From: Cyclonatronum proteinivorum
Lineage (GTDB): Bacteria > Bacteroidota > Rhodothermia > Balneolales > Cyclonatronaceae
Assembly: GCF_003353065.1 (NCBI RefSeq)
Contig: NZ_CP027806.1
Span: 434,001-498,000, forward strand
Direction: 5' to 3'
DNA: 64,000 nucleotides
The first letter of the stretch is position 1; each line of letters begins with the position of its first letter. Shown here one piece after another: positions 54,971-64,000 of this stretch. The notes beneath the pieces were generated by a model, which saw only the letters and a list, made by a program, of their open reading frames with translations, ran no database searches and was not told where the DNA came from. The position numbers and the translations under genes were made by a program.

Positions 54971-55184
54971 GCGCACGAGCATTGAACACGAATTACCCAA
55001 CTATGGGCGGGTTGCCGGATTTCATAGCGGTATCCCAGCCCAAAAAGCAAGGTGTTCACCGCAGGTTTGGGGGCTTGCAAAATGGCACGGGCCCCCTGAT
55101 GTTCACGGAGTTTTCCCCAAAAAAACACAAAGCCGGAAGCAGCTGTGCCGCGAGTTTAAGGTGATTGTTTCGGAATAGCGCGGC

Positions 55185-56558
55185 TCACGAATATCCGAAT
55201 ACAATGGCAAGGATGATCACTACTGCACCGGCACCAAGGAGTTTGAGCAGCAGCGGGAAGCAGAAGCGGAACCAGCGGTCATAGGGGACACCGGCCATCC
55301 CGAGGATGCCCATCAGTACGGCGTTGGTGGGCACGAGCATGTTGGCAAAGCCGTCGCCGAAGAGGAAGGCGAGCACGGCGACCTGTCGTGAAATACCGAG
55401 GAGGTCGCTCAGCGGCGCCATGAGGGGCATGGTTACAAAGGCCTGACCGCTGCCCGAGGGTACAAAAAGATTCAGAAGGGTCTGCATGATCATCATGCCG
55501 ACACCTGCGATTTCCGGACCTACTACCGAGAGCGGAATCGACAGGTAGTGCACGATGGTGTGCAGAATTTGGCCGTCTTCCATCATGAGGGCAATGCCGC
55601 GGGCTACGCCGACAAGCAGGGCTGTTTCGGTGAGGTTCATGGCACCGCCAACAAATTCTTTGGCGGTCACACTCGGGCCGATGCGCCCGATGAGGGCGGT
55701 TACGATACCGAGAATCACAAAAGCTGCGCCCAGCTCAGTGAGGTACCAGCCCCGTGTTGCGATGCCCCAGACTGCGGTGCCGAGGGCTGCAAAAAAGGAA
55801 ATCAGGATGAGGATGTGACTCACGGTCAGGTCGGGGTAGGATTTCGGCGGTGCACCGCCTTCCGGCACTTTGATGCCCTGCATGAGACTGGCGGACGGGT
55901 CAAGCTGTACTTTACGGGCGTAGGACCATACGTGATGGGCACCTATGGCCACAAAGGGCAGCAATATCCCGGCACGGAGCTGCCATCCGGAGTAGGTCGG
56001 CAGGTCTGCCACGCCCTGTGCTACCACAACCGTATACTGATTGAAAGCCGCGGTTCCGTAGCCGATGCCGTAGCCTGCCACCACAATACCGACGGCGGTC
56101 ATGGCGTCGAGGTTCATTGCCCGGCACAGGGCCACGAGAATGAGAATAAAGGGGATGTATTCCCCGGAGGCCCCCATGGCGCTCGAGGCTACCGCAAACA
56201 CGAATATGACGGTGAAAATCATGAGCTGCGGCTTATCGCCGAGGTTTTCGAGCAGCCTGCCCAGCAGGGCATCGATGGTGCCGGTTTTGCGGATGATGGC
56301 AAGCACCCCGCCGATAATGAAGAGAAAGAAGATGATATCCTGTGCCGCTGCGAAAGCCCGCGGAATACCGGTGAACAGGTTCATCGGGCTCAGGAATACG
56401 CGCTCGCTCGTTTCGTAGGTTCCCGGCATGACGACCTCGCGCCCGGCCTCGTTTAGCTCGGTCTGAAACGAACCCTGCGGGATGATCCAGGTGGCGGCGA
56501 GTGCAGCGACCATCAGAAAAAAGAGCAGGGTGAGGGTGTGCGGCATCTTGAAGCTCAT
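55185..56558 (-). CDS. YfcC/DcuC-like membrane carrier
   Basis: The protein has about twelve transmembrane helices and the YfcC family pattern (FLFIIGGVLAIIRKTGTIDA near 80, SGEYIPFILILVALCRAMNLDAMTA near 135, and NLFVPSGSGQAFVTMPLMAPLSDLLGISRQ near 370). The ATG at 56558 (MSFKMPHTL) is preferred to a TTG two codons upstream. Members are C4-dicarboxylate or amino-acid/peptide carriers with untested substrates. It is divergent from the HMG-CoA reductase gene. Confidence 0.87.
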   Translation of the reverse strand: MSFKMPHTLTLLFFLMVAALAATWIIPQGSFQTELNEAGREVVMPGTYETSERVFLSPMNLFTGIPRAFAAAQDIIFFLFIIGGVLAIIRKTGTIDALLGRLLENLGDKPQLMIFTVIFVFAVASSAMGASGEYIPFILILVALCRAMNLDAMTAVGIVVAGYGIGYGTAAFNQYTVVVAQGVADLPTYSGWQLRAGILLPFVAIGAHHVWSYARKVQLDPSASLMQGIKVPEGGAPPKSYPDLTVSHILILISFFAALGTAVWGIATRGWYLTELGAAFVILGIVTALIGRIGPSVTAKEFVGGAMNLTETALLVGVARGIALMMEDGQILHTIVHYLSIPLSVVGPEIAGVGMMIMQTLLNLFVPSGSGQAFVTMPLMAPLSDLLGISRQVAVLAFLFGDGFANMLVPTNAVLMGILGMAGVPYDRWFRFCFPLLLKLLGAGAVVIILAIVFGYS

Positions 56559-56564
56559 GGGCAA

Positions 56565-56962
56565 AAGGCTGATTTCGGTTCAGATATAGGGAGTAAGTAC
56601 GCCATCAACCTGCATGGTTGACAATACGGCAAAGGTTATGCAGCGCAAAAATAGCACGCATCCCTATACCGACCAAACCGGGGCTTATGCAAATGCGGAG
56701 TCAGGCCCGGAAACATCCGCAGATAATCTCACCCGCATAGCGTCACGCTTTTTTCGCAAGCTTGCCCTTCTTCAGACCTGATAAGCTTCGCCCGGCGAAT
56801 ATGAAAATTCCTTTGCAAATATGCGGGCCGGCTGGTTTGTTAACGCTGTCAGAGTAGCTATTCACCAAAATAATCAGCATCTTAAAAGCTTGTTTTATCA
56901 CCTTTAGGCGCAATACTATCCTTTTTTGAATTCGACCTTTACACCCTTAATGAACCCTTCTT
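56565..56962. other. Divergent intergenic region
   Basis: About 400 bp with no supportable gene. It must hold promoters for the carrier and the HMG-CoA reductase gene. No convincing promoter or operator was identified. Confidence 0.4.
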
Positions 56963-58513
56963 ATGTTTAAAATACCAAGCCTTTTGCTGCGCAAACTATA
57001 CACCTACGGCAGCCTGATGAACACCAAAACCGGTTTCCGGTTTGAAGCCAAAAACCGCCTGAGCGACGCCAATGTGCTCGGGGTATATGGCATCGTAGTT
57101 GACGGTCACGAATATGAAGCCGCCAAAGTGACGGTTGAACTGATGGACGGACGCAAGCTGCCCATTCGGGAAGTGACCGCTGAGAACAACATTGATCTGA
57201 AACTGCGCGATACGGTTGTGTTTCATGTAGAAGCTGAGCCCCTTGAAAAGGGCAAGCATGAAGTCCGGTTCAATTTCCTCACGGAGAAAGTCGGCAAGCT
57301 GAGCGTTCAGGTGGAAGACGCCCTTGGCGAGGTGTCCGAGCAGCGGGTACGCATCCCGCTTGATAAGAAAAACGACTATAGTCCTGAAGCGATTAAGGCC
57401 CGTCAGGAATTTGTGGAGCAGTACAGCGGCACCAAACTGAAGCACATCCCGCACTATTCTATCGATCCTGAAACGACGCAGGGAAACTGTGAAGCCTTCA
57501 CCGGTGTCGCGCAGATTCCGCTTGGGTTTGCCGGACCGATTCAGGTAAACGGCGAGCATGCGCAGGGTGAATTTATCGTGCCGCTTGCGACAACGGAAGG
57601 TACGCTCGTGGCCTCCTACAACCGCGGCATCAAAGCCGTGAACCTTTCCGGGGGCGTGAAGTGTACGGTTTCGGTTGACTGCATGCAGCGCGCGCCGGTT
57701 TACATTTTTGACAATGCCCGTGATGCCCGTGATTTTGTGGACTGGATCAATCAGCCGGCCAACATGGCGCGTATACGCGAGGAATCTGAGGCAACATCGA
57801 GCGTCGCAAAGCTGCTCTATATTGATTCTTATCTCTCGAATAAGTTTGCCTACCTGCGCTTCAACTTTGCGACGGGCGATGCCGCCGGGCAAAACATGGT
57901 AGGCCGGGCAACGTTTGCGGCCTGTTCGTGGATTCTCGACGCCTATCCCGGCAAGACCCGCTTCTATCTGGAATCCAACTTTGCGACCGATAAAAAAGCG
58001 TCGCAGGTTAATGTGATGCGCACGCGCGGCAAGCGGGTAACTGCGGAAGCCGTTATTAAACGGAACGTGCTGATCGAGACCCTGCGCGTGGAGCCGGAGA
58101 GCCTGTACTATCACAACGGCGTATCGACCATCGGAGCCTTCATCAGCGGCGCCAACAACAATGGGGCGCACTCGCCAAACGCCATCACGGCCATGTTCAT
58201 CGCACTTGGTCAGGATGTGGCAAATGTCTCGGAATCCTCTGCCGGTATCCTGTACTCCGAGCTGACTCCCGAAGGCGACCTGTACATTTCGCTCACCATC
58301 CCGTCACTGATTGTAGCAAGCTATGGCGGCGGTACCGGACTCGCAACGCAGCGCGAGTGTCTCGAAATCATGGATTGCTACGGGCGCAACAAAGCGAAGA
58401 AACTTGCTGAAATTATTGCAGGTGTAGCCCTTGCAGGCGAGCTTTCCCTTGGTGCCGCCATTTCATCGCTTGACTGGGTGTCAAGTCACGAGAAATACGG
58501 CCGCAACCGCTAA
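56963..58513 (+). CDS. Class I HMG-CoA reductase with extra N-terminal domain
   Basis: The 516-residue protein carries the catalytic domain from ~145: Glu212 (ATTEGTLVASYNRG), Lys345 (ATDKKASQVN), Asp418 (GQDVANVSE) and the C-terminal His509 (SSHEKYGRNR), with GDAAGQNMV (305-313). The C-terminal His with HxxxxNR and the DAxG form are of class I, the type usual in eukaryotes and archaea. It makes mevalonate for isoprenoids. Residues 1-135 form a beta-rich domain I do not recognise (LLRKLYTYGSL, then KVTVELMDGRKLP and VRFNFLTEKVGKLSV). No other mevalonate gene is adjacent. Confidence 0.93.
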   Translation: MFKIPSLLLRKLYTYGSLMNTKTGFRFEAKNRLSDANVLGVYGIVVDGHEYEAAKVTVELMDGRKLPIREVTAENNIDLKLRDTVVFHVEAEPLEKGKHEVRFNFLTEKVGKLSVQVEDALGEVSEQRVRIPLDKKNDYSPEAIKARQEFVEQYSGTKLKHIPHYSIDPETTQGNCEAFTGVAQIPLGFAGPIQVNGEHAQGEFIVPLATTEGTLVASYNRGIKAVNLSGGVKCTVSVDCMQRAPVYIFDNARDARDFVDWINQPANMARIREESEATSSVAKLLYIDSYLSNKFAYLRFNFATGDAAGQNMVGRATFAACSWILDAYPGKTRFYLESNFATDKKASQVNVMRTRGKRVTAEAVIKRNVLIETLRVEPESLYYHNGVSTIGAFISGANNNGAHSPNAITAMFIALGQDVANVSESSAGILYSELTPEGDLYISLTIPSLIVASYGGGTGLATQRECLEIMDCYGRNKAKKLAEIIAGVALAGELSLGAAISSLDWVSSHEKYGRNR

Positions 58514-58613
58514 TACTTTATGCTGATTCGGGGTGACGGGCATCCGGTTCGGGTGTCGTCATCCTTTTTCTTTTTCAACCCAACGTATCTCATTTCAAAA
58601 AATCCCAGGCTGT

Positions 58614-59375
58614 TTGAAATCGCATCTCTTACTTGATATGGATGGCGTTGTACTTCATGACAACGACCTCATTCCCGGCGCCGACCGTTTCCTGCATACC
58701 ATCATGGAGCGCGGCATTGATTTCCGCTTCATCACCAATTACCCGTCCCAAACGCCGGCTGACCTCCAAAACCGGCTCCGCGCTGCCGGGGTTGACATTC
58801 CCGTGGAAAAATTCTTCAACTCGGCCATGGCTACCGCGGCCTTTCTTTCCAAGCAAAACGGCAAGAAAGCCTACGTGATCGGCGAGGGCGCCCTCACGCA
58901 TGAGCTGTACAAAATCGGCTTCACGGTAACGGATATTGATCCGGATGTGGTCGTGGTAGGAGAGACGCGCTCCTACAATTGGGAGATGATCCGCAAGGCT
59001 TCTTATTTTGTCAAAAACGGGGCGCGCTTTATCGCGACCAATCCTGATGTAGCGGGTCCCGGCGGTTCACCGGCTTGCGGAGCGCTGTGTGCGCCCATTG
59101 AGCGCATCAGCGGGAAGAAGCCGCTCTACATCGGCAAGCCTAGCGCCTTTATGCTGCGTGCTGCCCTCGACAGTATGAAAGCGCACAGTGAAAATTCTCT
59201 CATTATTGGCGACAACATGCATACCGATATTCTGGCCGGGGTACAGGCAGGCGTACAAACCGTGCTGGTGCTCTCCGGTTACAGCAAGCTGGAAGACCTG
59301 GATTTATTCCCCTACCGACCGAACCATGTGTTTAACGCGCTGGGTGAAATAGATCCTGATCAGCTTGAGCTTTAA
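58614..59375 (+). CDS. HAD-IIA family phosphatase (NagD-like)
   Basis: From the TTG at 58614 the protein begins KSHLLLDMDGVVLHDND, with catalytic Asp8 and Asp10, as expected for NagD-like phosphatases; the longer frame from 58533 adds 27 residues unlike the family. FITNYPSQTP (motif II), KPLYIGKPSAFML (motif III Lys) and IIGDNMHTDILAG (motif IV) follow in order. Such enzymes dephosphorylate nucleotides or sugar phosphates. Substrate unknown. Confidence 0.87.
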   Translation: MKSHLLLDMDGVVLHDNDLIPGADRFLHTIMERGIDFRFITNYPSQTPADLQNRLRAAGVDIPVEKFFNSAMATAAFLSKQNGKKAYVIGEGALTHELYKIGFTVTDIDPDVVVVGETRSYNWEMIRKASYFVKNGARFIATNPDVAGPGGSPACGALCAPIERISGKKPLYIGKPSAFMLRAALDSMKAHSENSLIIGDNMHTDILAGVQAGVQTVLVLSGYSKLEDLDLFPYRPNHVFNALGEIDPDQLEL

Positions 59376-59411
59376 TCGCTTTATTTCCTTCAAAAATAAC
59401 ACAAAGCCGCT

Positions 59412-60899
59412 ATGAAAACCTTAAACGCTCCCCGACTCCCGTTTTGCGGATACGCGCTTGCAGCCATCGTGCTGATGCTTCCCTTTTTTGCTTCATGTGC
59501 ATCTGAGGAAGCCCCGGAGCCGGTTCCCGGTCCTGAAGTGCTTATACCAGCCGCTGCATATAACGATGGCACGCCTTATTTCAGAAATGACCGGATTTAT
59601 CTGGAAGATTACAGCAATGCCTTACACGCAATTTTCATGACTGCCGGCAATTCGCGAAGCTCCGAGCTTGCAAACGAAAATTACCGACCTGAACTGGCAG
59701 AACAATCCAATCCTCGGGCGCAGCAGTGGCTTGACCTGGTGCAGCTCACCGATTCCTTTTTTAACAGCAGCGGACGCTTCACCCCGTACTTTACCCGGCA
59801 GGATGATGGCTTTGTCCCGGCGCAAAAAACAGATCTTTCAGTGTACCCGCATCTCGTTTACGCCTATCACATGCATCACCGGGGCGGCCGCTTTTCCGAT
59901 GAAGCTATCGAGCAGGCACTGTACTTTCAGCCGCTAAACTACCTTGTTTCACCCGGCCGCTACCTGCTGCAGAACCATTACCGCGACGGTGCCTTTTTTG
60001 ATGATGACGGCCGTATCGATTACCGCAGCATGAGCTACGCCCTTGGCGGCATTCACGGGCATATCTACTCGTGGGTGATCTGGGCCAAGCCCGACGGGGA
60101 GGACAACATGGGCATGGTAGATGAAGCCCGGCTCACCGGCTGGATGCAGTTCACCAAGGAAGAGATGGCGGACATCGCTCTGGAAGTAGCGGCCTATCTC
60201 GACGCTGCCTGGGATTCCGAACGGCAGATTTATGTGTTTCAGGATGATATGATGGATGCCGCATGGAGCATTGATGCCCTTGGCGCCATGATTCGCGGCC
60301 ACAAAGCACTGTACGAAGCGCTCTATATGTTTGGGCAAGGCACCGAAACCATGTTCGCGGCACGTCAGTTGTTCGACCGCTCGGTCATTTTGTTTGAACA
60401 TGCCGAAGCCCTTGCCAAACCCTGGGGCTTTCCGCAGCGGATTTCCTTCACCGCTGACGGACCGGTTGCCGCCGCAACCTATACCGAGCCGTATCACACC
60501 TTTCAGTTCATGAACCACATCGGCGGCGGTTTTTCATGGGATCGTGAACTTGAAGGTACCTCAGGTTTTATCGGGGAACATCAGCCTGACATTCCGCGGC
60601 GTGTTGGAGCATTAAGCGACATGCTGCTGCAGGGCGCCCTGGACCACATGATGCCTGAAGGCCGCGTTGTAAAGCAGCTCTCCTATGAAAATGGCAGCGT
60701 AAAAGATCAAATGACTGGTATTTCAGCGGCCGGCATGTTCGTCACCGCTGCGGGTAACATCTACCGCAAAGGAAGTGCTTTCGAACGCGCCTCGGACTGG
60801 GAAAGCGTTACGGATGATGTACGTGAACGCAGCCGCTTGCTGTACGACGCAAAAATAGCGCACACAGCATTCATTGAGCAGTTTCTGGACGGAATGTAG
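59412..60899 (+). CDS. Lipoprotein of unknown function
   Basis: The 495-residue protein has a lipoprotein signal ending FFASC (Cys29). The mature part is helical with many aromatic residues and repeated helix pairs (VYPHLVYAYHMHHRGG, EMADIALEVAAYLDAAWDSE, and AWSIDALGAMIRGHKALYEAL), which resembles an alpha/alpha toroid of the kind seen in glycan-active enzymes; this is inference. An alpha-toroid would suit a periplasmic or surface sugar enzyme. It begins 36 bp after the HAD gene. Confidence 0.78.
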   Translation: MKTLNAPRLPFCGYALAAIVLMLPFFASCASEEAPEPVPGPEVLIPAAAYNDGTPYFRNDRIYLEDYSNALHAIFMTAGNSRSSELANENYRPELAEQSNPRAQQWLDLVQLTDSFFNSSGRFTPYFTRQDDGFVPAQKTDLSVYPHLVYAYHMHHRGGRFSDEAIEQALYFQPLNYLVSPGRYLLQNHYRDGAFFDDDGRIDYRSMSYALGGIHGHIYSWVIWAKPDGEDNMGMVDEARLTGWMQFTKEEMADIALEVAAYLDAAWDSERQIYVFQDDMMDAAWSIDALGAMIRGHKALYEALYMFGQGTETMFAARQLFDRSVILFEHAEALAKPWGFPQRISFTADGPVAAATYTEPYHTFQFMNHIGGGFSWDRELEGTSGFIGEHQPDIPRRVGALSDMLLQGALDHMMPEGRVVKQLSYENGSVKDQMTGISAAGMFVTAAGNIYRKGSAFERASDWESVTDDVRERSRLLYDAKIAHTAFIEQFLDGM

Positions 60900-60918
60900 C
60901 GAGGGAAAATAAAATAAT

Positions 60919-60959
60919 CCGCATGAAGCTCCGGGAGATGTTTCCGGAGCATCATGCGG
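60919..60959. terminator. Long hairpin after the lipoprotein gene
   Basis: CCGCATGAAGCTCCGG pairs with CCGGAGCATCATGCGG around a 9-nt loop, with one bulge. It lies 20 bp after the stop. There is no long T tract on either side, so it may be an RNA-stabilising hairpin rather than a terminator. The convergent gene ends at 61021. Confidence 0.5.
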
Positions 60960-61020
60960 TATGATTTCTCTCTGAATTTGTAAGCCCTGGCTTTGAAGAC
61001 GAAACCGATTAAAACCGCAA

Positions 61021-62142
61021 TCAGGGTAAGGCGGTACCGGACTGCTGTTGCAGCGCTGCTGTATCTGTCAGCACCTCTGACATACCGTTGGCGATAATAG
61101 TCCCGGCTACTGCAGCGCCGGCATTTGAAAAATGGAACATATCATAAAAATACTCAGACGATTTTTCCATGGTACCGGCTAAATCAATCAGGGGAATGTC
61201 ATAGGCATCAGCAACTTCACGGGTTACGTCGTTGTACAACTCGAGCACACGCCACAGCTGATACCCGCTTCCTCCCCTGTACAAGAGTTTTGCCAAATCA
61301 ACCCCGGTTACCGGGTCAGTGCCTGCTCCGGCCAATATGGCCTGCGTAATCAAAACCGGCGTAATGCCTGACTCAAGGGACATTTCCACAAAGCGGCTGA
61401 GGCGCGTCCGGTATGCATCGGTAAAGTAATGAGCATGCCAGGCAACTGCCCGGTCAGCTTCCTCCCTGTCAATGGCATCCAGTACGGGCTGTTGCTTGAG
61501 ATCTAAAAACTGATGCCTGATCCCGGCATCGCCCGCAAGATACATCCGATACAGATGCAGTAGTGTCGCGACCGTTTCGCTGTAGTAAGAAGCTGATCTG
61601 ATGAAGTCAGCGGGCGATGAAAACCGAAGTCCGGATCGGATACGGCGCTCATGGCTGTCACTTCTGCCAATATCGTTCAGACCCGCTTTCACGAGAATAA
61701 AATCAGGCTGCAGGGACAGCAGGTAGTCTTCAAGGAGAACGAGGTGCCCGATGGTTGAGTGACCGTCCATTGCAGCATTGTTGACCCAGACTTCATGCCC
61801 CGCGGCTTCAAGAGAAGAAGCCATAACGGCGGGCCAGTCCCTGCCATCAGAGAGGTAGAAGCCCTCCGTAGTGCTTCCCCCCACGGTGATGATACGCGGC
61901 ACATCCTGCGGAAGCGCATCGGGTTCAGGGCCTCTGAAGCCTAAGCTGTTTTTGGTATGCCTGATCTGCGTATCGAGGCCGGGTACTTCTGCCTGCCGGA
62001 ACTCATAAACCGCATGATAAGGCAGCAGAATACGGTCGCCCCTCACCCGGATTTCAACGGGACTCCATACCCGCAGCAACACCTCTGCCAGCAGTAAGGC
62101 TGCAAAAAGTCCCAGGAAAAATGCTGCAAGATTCTTCAGCAT
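61021..62142 (-). CDS. SGNH/GDSL-like hydrolase with membrane anchor
   Basis: The 373-residue protein has an N-terminal membrane helix or signal (4-24) and the SGNH blocks: ITVGGSTTEGF (block I, Ser90), NNAAMDGHSTIG (block II, Gly), VKAGLNDIGR (block III, Asn156) and a C-terminal FYDMFHFSNAG (block V, Asp and His). It should act outside the inner membrane, as an esterase or acetylhydrolase on glycans or lipids. Substrate unknown. Confidence 0.87.
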   Translation of the reverse strand: MLKNLAAFFLGLFAALLLAEVLLRVWSPVEIRVRGDRILLPYHAVYEFRQAEVPGLDTQIRHTKNSLGFRGPEPDALPQDVPRIITVGGSTTEGFYLSDGRDWPAVMASSLEAAGHEVWVNNAAMDGHSTIGHLVLLEDYLLSLQPDFILVKAGLNDIGRSDSHERRIRSGLRFSSPADFIRSASYYSETVATLLHLYRMYLAGDAGIRHQFLDLKQQPVLDAIDREEADRAVAWHAHYFTDAYRTRLSRFVEMSLESGITPVLITQAILAGAGTDPVTGVDLAKLLYRGGSGYQLWRVLELYNDVTREVADAYDIPLIDLAGTMEKSSEYFYDMFHFSNAGAAVAGTIIANGMSEVLTDTAALQQQSGTALP

Positions 62143-62298
62143 GACAGTATCCGGATTAATTTAATTGGCAAGTGCTGATCGGGGGAAATTTATGAGGCCC
62201 ATGAAGTGCGCATTCCTGCTGTCAGCTTGCATGCAGGAAGAACATTTCAGGGGCTTTTATAGGGTGAGGCGTGCGTAATTCAAAACACGACCCGCTAA

Positions 62299-64000
62299 TC
62301 AGTTTCGCAAATGGCGCGCAAAAAAGCCTAACATCGTTTTATAGAGTTCGATGCGGTTCTCTTCGTGCTGAAAGCCGTGCCCTTCGTTGTACTTCACCAT
62401 ATAAGGCACGTGGAAACTGCGTGCACGCAGGTTGGCGACCATCTGATCGGACTCGTTGATGTTCACCCGCGGATCATTCGCGCCCTGTACCACATACACC
62501 GGACGCGTAATTTTCTCTGTGTTCAGGGCCGGGGAAACCTGTTTCATAATTTCCTGATCGGTTTCATCTTCAAAATCGTACCACTGTGCGCGGAGCTGAC
62601 CCATGAAGGGTTTCCAGTACGGCGGGAAGGATTCGTAGAAGGTGAAGAGGTTGGATACGCCCACGTAATCTACGGCGCAGCAGTACAGCTCCGGGGTTTT
62701 GACGAGGGAGCCGAGTGCGGCGAGTCCGCCGTAACTGCCGCCGTAAATCGCAACACGCTGCGGGTCGATGCTAAAGTTTTCGAGGGCGAAAGCAACGCCA
62801 TCTTCCAGGTCATCGAGCATGCGGCGACCAATTTGCTTGCTGCCGGCGAGGTAGAACTTCTTGCCGTATCCGCCGGAGCCGCGGTAGTTGATTTGCAGGG
62901 TCGCATAGCCGCGGCTTGCAAAAAGCTGCGCCTCGGGGTTGAAGCCCCACTCGTCCCGCGGACCATACGGGCCGCCGTGCGGATTCACGATCAGCGGCAC
63001 TTTTCCTTCGGAAGCTTCGGCGGGCAGGGTGAGGTAGCCGTGCAGGGTGAGTCCGTCGCGGCTTTTAAACTGCACCGGACGCATCTCCGCCATGTCAGCC
63101 GGATTGAGGTGCGGCATCATCTCCGCGATTTTTTCGAAGCTGTCGGAGGCGGTGTCGTACAGGTAGTAGGCGCCGTAGTTGCGGTCGCTGCCGGCATACA
63201 GCAGGTAGCGGGATTCATCATCCGTGCGCCCGGCAACGCTGAATTCCATCCCCTGAAAATACGCGGTAAAAATGCTGTGAAGGCGCGTGAAGGTCTCACT
63301 CACGGGGATGATGATGTCTTTTTCACCGGTATAATAATAGAAGTCGATCTCGAAGCCGCGCTTGCGGGACGTTGTGAGGCCACCGGCATCGTAGGTTTCG
63401 TGCCGGAACAGGGTCTCGGTTTTGGTGCGGGTCGCAAGGTCGTAGCGGATGAGCTCTTCGGTGTCACTTTCGAGATTGGAGCTTACGTAGGCGAGGTGCG
63501 GGTTATCGGAGGTATAGTCGAATCCCAGTAGTCCGAAGCTGTCCTGCCAGCCGGTGCGCACGACTTCTTCAAAAGGCGCGTCTTCATCTTTACGATAAAG
63601 CAGCACGTATTCAACCCCGTTTTCCTGACGGGTGAGCGCCCGCAGCCGGCCGTCTTTGTCGAACTGATAGCCCATCACCGGCGACATCGGGTTGTCGTTG
63701 GTGTACAGCTTTTCGAGGGCGCCGGTGTTGACATTGATCTTGTAGGGCTCGAACAGCTGCGGGTTTTCCTTGTTCATCTGTATGATGATGTGTTCCGGAT
63801 CTTCCTTGAGCTGATTGAGCAGCATTACCTTCACCCCGTCGAAAGGGGTGAGCGCCTGAAAGCCGGTGCCGTCCACATTGATGCCGTAGAGCTGATGGTT
63901 TTCGTCCCCGCTTTTGTCCTGCACGTAGAGGAGGCGGTCGTCGGTGACCCACAGGTAGCCGTCAATCAGCTCGTCGCCTTCATCGAGCACTTTCCGGACT
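62299..64000 (-). CDS. S9 prolyl oligopeptidase family peptidase (N-terminus outside window)
   Basis: The frame is open to the right edge, and a GTG at 63990 is internal: codons beyond it read VRK, so the start lies outside. The visible part has a beta-propeller half (ALTPFDGVKVML, then YLLYAGSDRNYGAYYLYD) and a C-terminal hydrolase half with GGPYGPRDEWGFNPEAQ, nucleophile GGSYGGLAA, acid NDPRVNINES and catalytic His in NEGHGFQHEENR. It cleaves short peptides, usually after Pro or other specific residues. Any signal peptide is not visible here. Confidence 0.92.
   Translation of the reverse strand, partial: VRKVLDEGDELIDGYLWVTDDRLLYVQDKSGDENHQLYGINVDGTGFQALTPFDGVKVMLLNQLKEDPEHIIIQMNKENPQLFEPYKINVNTGALEKLYTNDNPMSPVMGYQFDKDGRLRALTRQENGVEYVLLYRKDEDAPFEEVVRTGWQDSFGLLGFDYTSDNPHLAYVSSNLESDTEELIRYDLATRTKTETLFRHETYDAGGLTTSRKRGFEIDFYYYTGEKDIIIPVSETFTRLHSIFTAYFQGMEFSVAGRTDDESRYLLYAGSDRNYGAYYLYDTASDSFEKIAEMMPHLNPADMAEMRPVQFKSRDGLTLHGYLTLPAEASEGKVPLIVNPHGGPYGPRDEWGFNPEAQLFASRGYATLQINYRGSGGYGKKFYLAGSKQIGRRMLDDLEDGVAFALENFSIDPQRVAIYGGSYGGLAALGSLVKTPELYCCAVDYVGVSNLFTFYESFPPYWKPFMGQLRAQWYDFEDETDQEIMKQVSPALNTEKITRPVYVVQGANDPRVNINESDQMVANLRARSFHVPYMVKYNEGHGFQHEENRIELYKTMLGFFARHLRN

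Noticed and set aside
56996-58171. A 391-codon minus-strand open frame
   Set aside because: Antisense to the HMG-CoA reductase gene.
62365-63531. A 388-codon plus-strand open frame
   Set aside because: Antisense to the S9 peptidase gene.
1-64000. CRISPR arrays, tRNA or rRNA genes
   Set aside because: No regularly spaced repeat array and no cloverleaf or rRNA-like sequence was seen on reading; a dedicated scan would settle it.

Overview
The window comes from a Gram-negative member of the Bacteroidota/Balneolota side of the FCB group (inference). The evidence is a set of type IX secretion (T9SS) components and cargo: a PorV/PorQ-like barrel, PorD (DUF4835), the two-domain regulator PorX, a GldE-like protein directly downstream of ssb, and a 1364-aa secreted CotH protein ending in a T9SS sorting domain. 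It also carries type III glutamine synthetase and a class I HMG-CoA reductase. GTG and TTG starts are common and Shine-Dalgarno sites are rare, as usual in this group. The order Balneolales is my best guess and is not proven.

Layout. 1-4497: HhH/barrel gene (cut by the window edge) and PorV-like gene on the minus strand, then porD and a hemolysin III gene. 4603-8915: MarC, two small membrane coiled-coil proteins, DivIVA, a purine nucleoside phosphorylase and a very acidic orphan. 9047-17077 (minus): lipoprotein isoaspartyl peptidase, CotH protein, glutamine synthetase III. 17421-20826: menA-menC-menE. 21520-25066 (minus): purB, gldE-like, ssb. 25516-29787: ArsR regulator, peroxiredoxin, topA and an orphan. 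30047-35526: GNAT, alpha/beta hydrolase, comEA-like, porX and a methyltransferase. 35572-47862 (all minus): housekeeping block with gltX, xth, tyrS, cvpA, yqeY, dapB-lysC, an M20 hydrolase, a HesB/IscA protein, an AlbA_2 protein and plsY-gpsA. 48393-52656: a giant P-loop NTPase in an operon with an MscS channel. 52724-54970: repeats and an insertion sequence. 55185-64000: YfcC-type carrier, HMG-CoA reductase, HAD phosphatase, an orphan lipoprotein, an SGNH hydrolase and an S9 peptidase cut by the right edge.

Most notable: (1) a 1045-aa NTPase with a degenerate Walker B, seven bases upstream of an MscS channel; (2) a family of 226-256 bp structured repeats with perfect or near-perfect terminal inverted repeats, two of which bracket porX in direct orientation; (3) an IS4-superfamily insertion sequence whose AbrB-like first ORF is joined to the transposase frame through an A9 run, the layout of a programmed -1 frameshift, and which sits between two identical REP palindromes; (4) an HMG-CoA reductase with an unrecognised N-terminal domain. 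No tRNA, rRNA or CRISPR array was seen.
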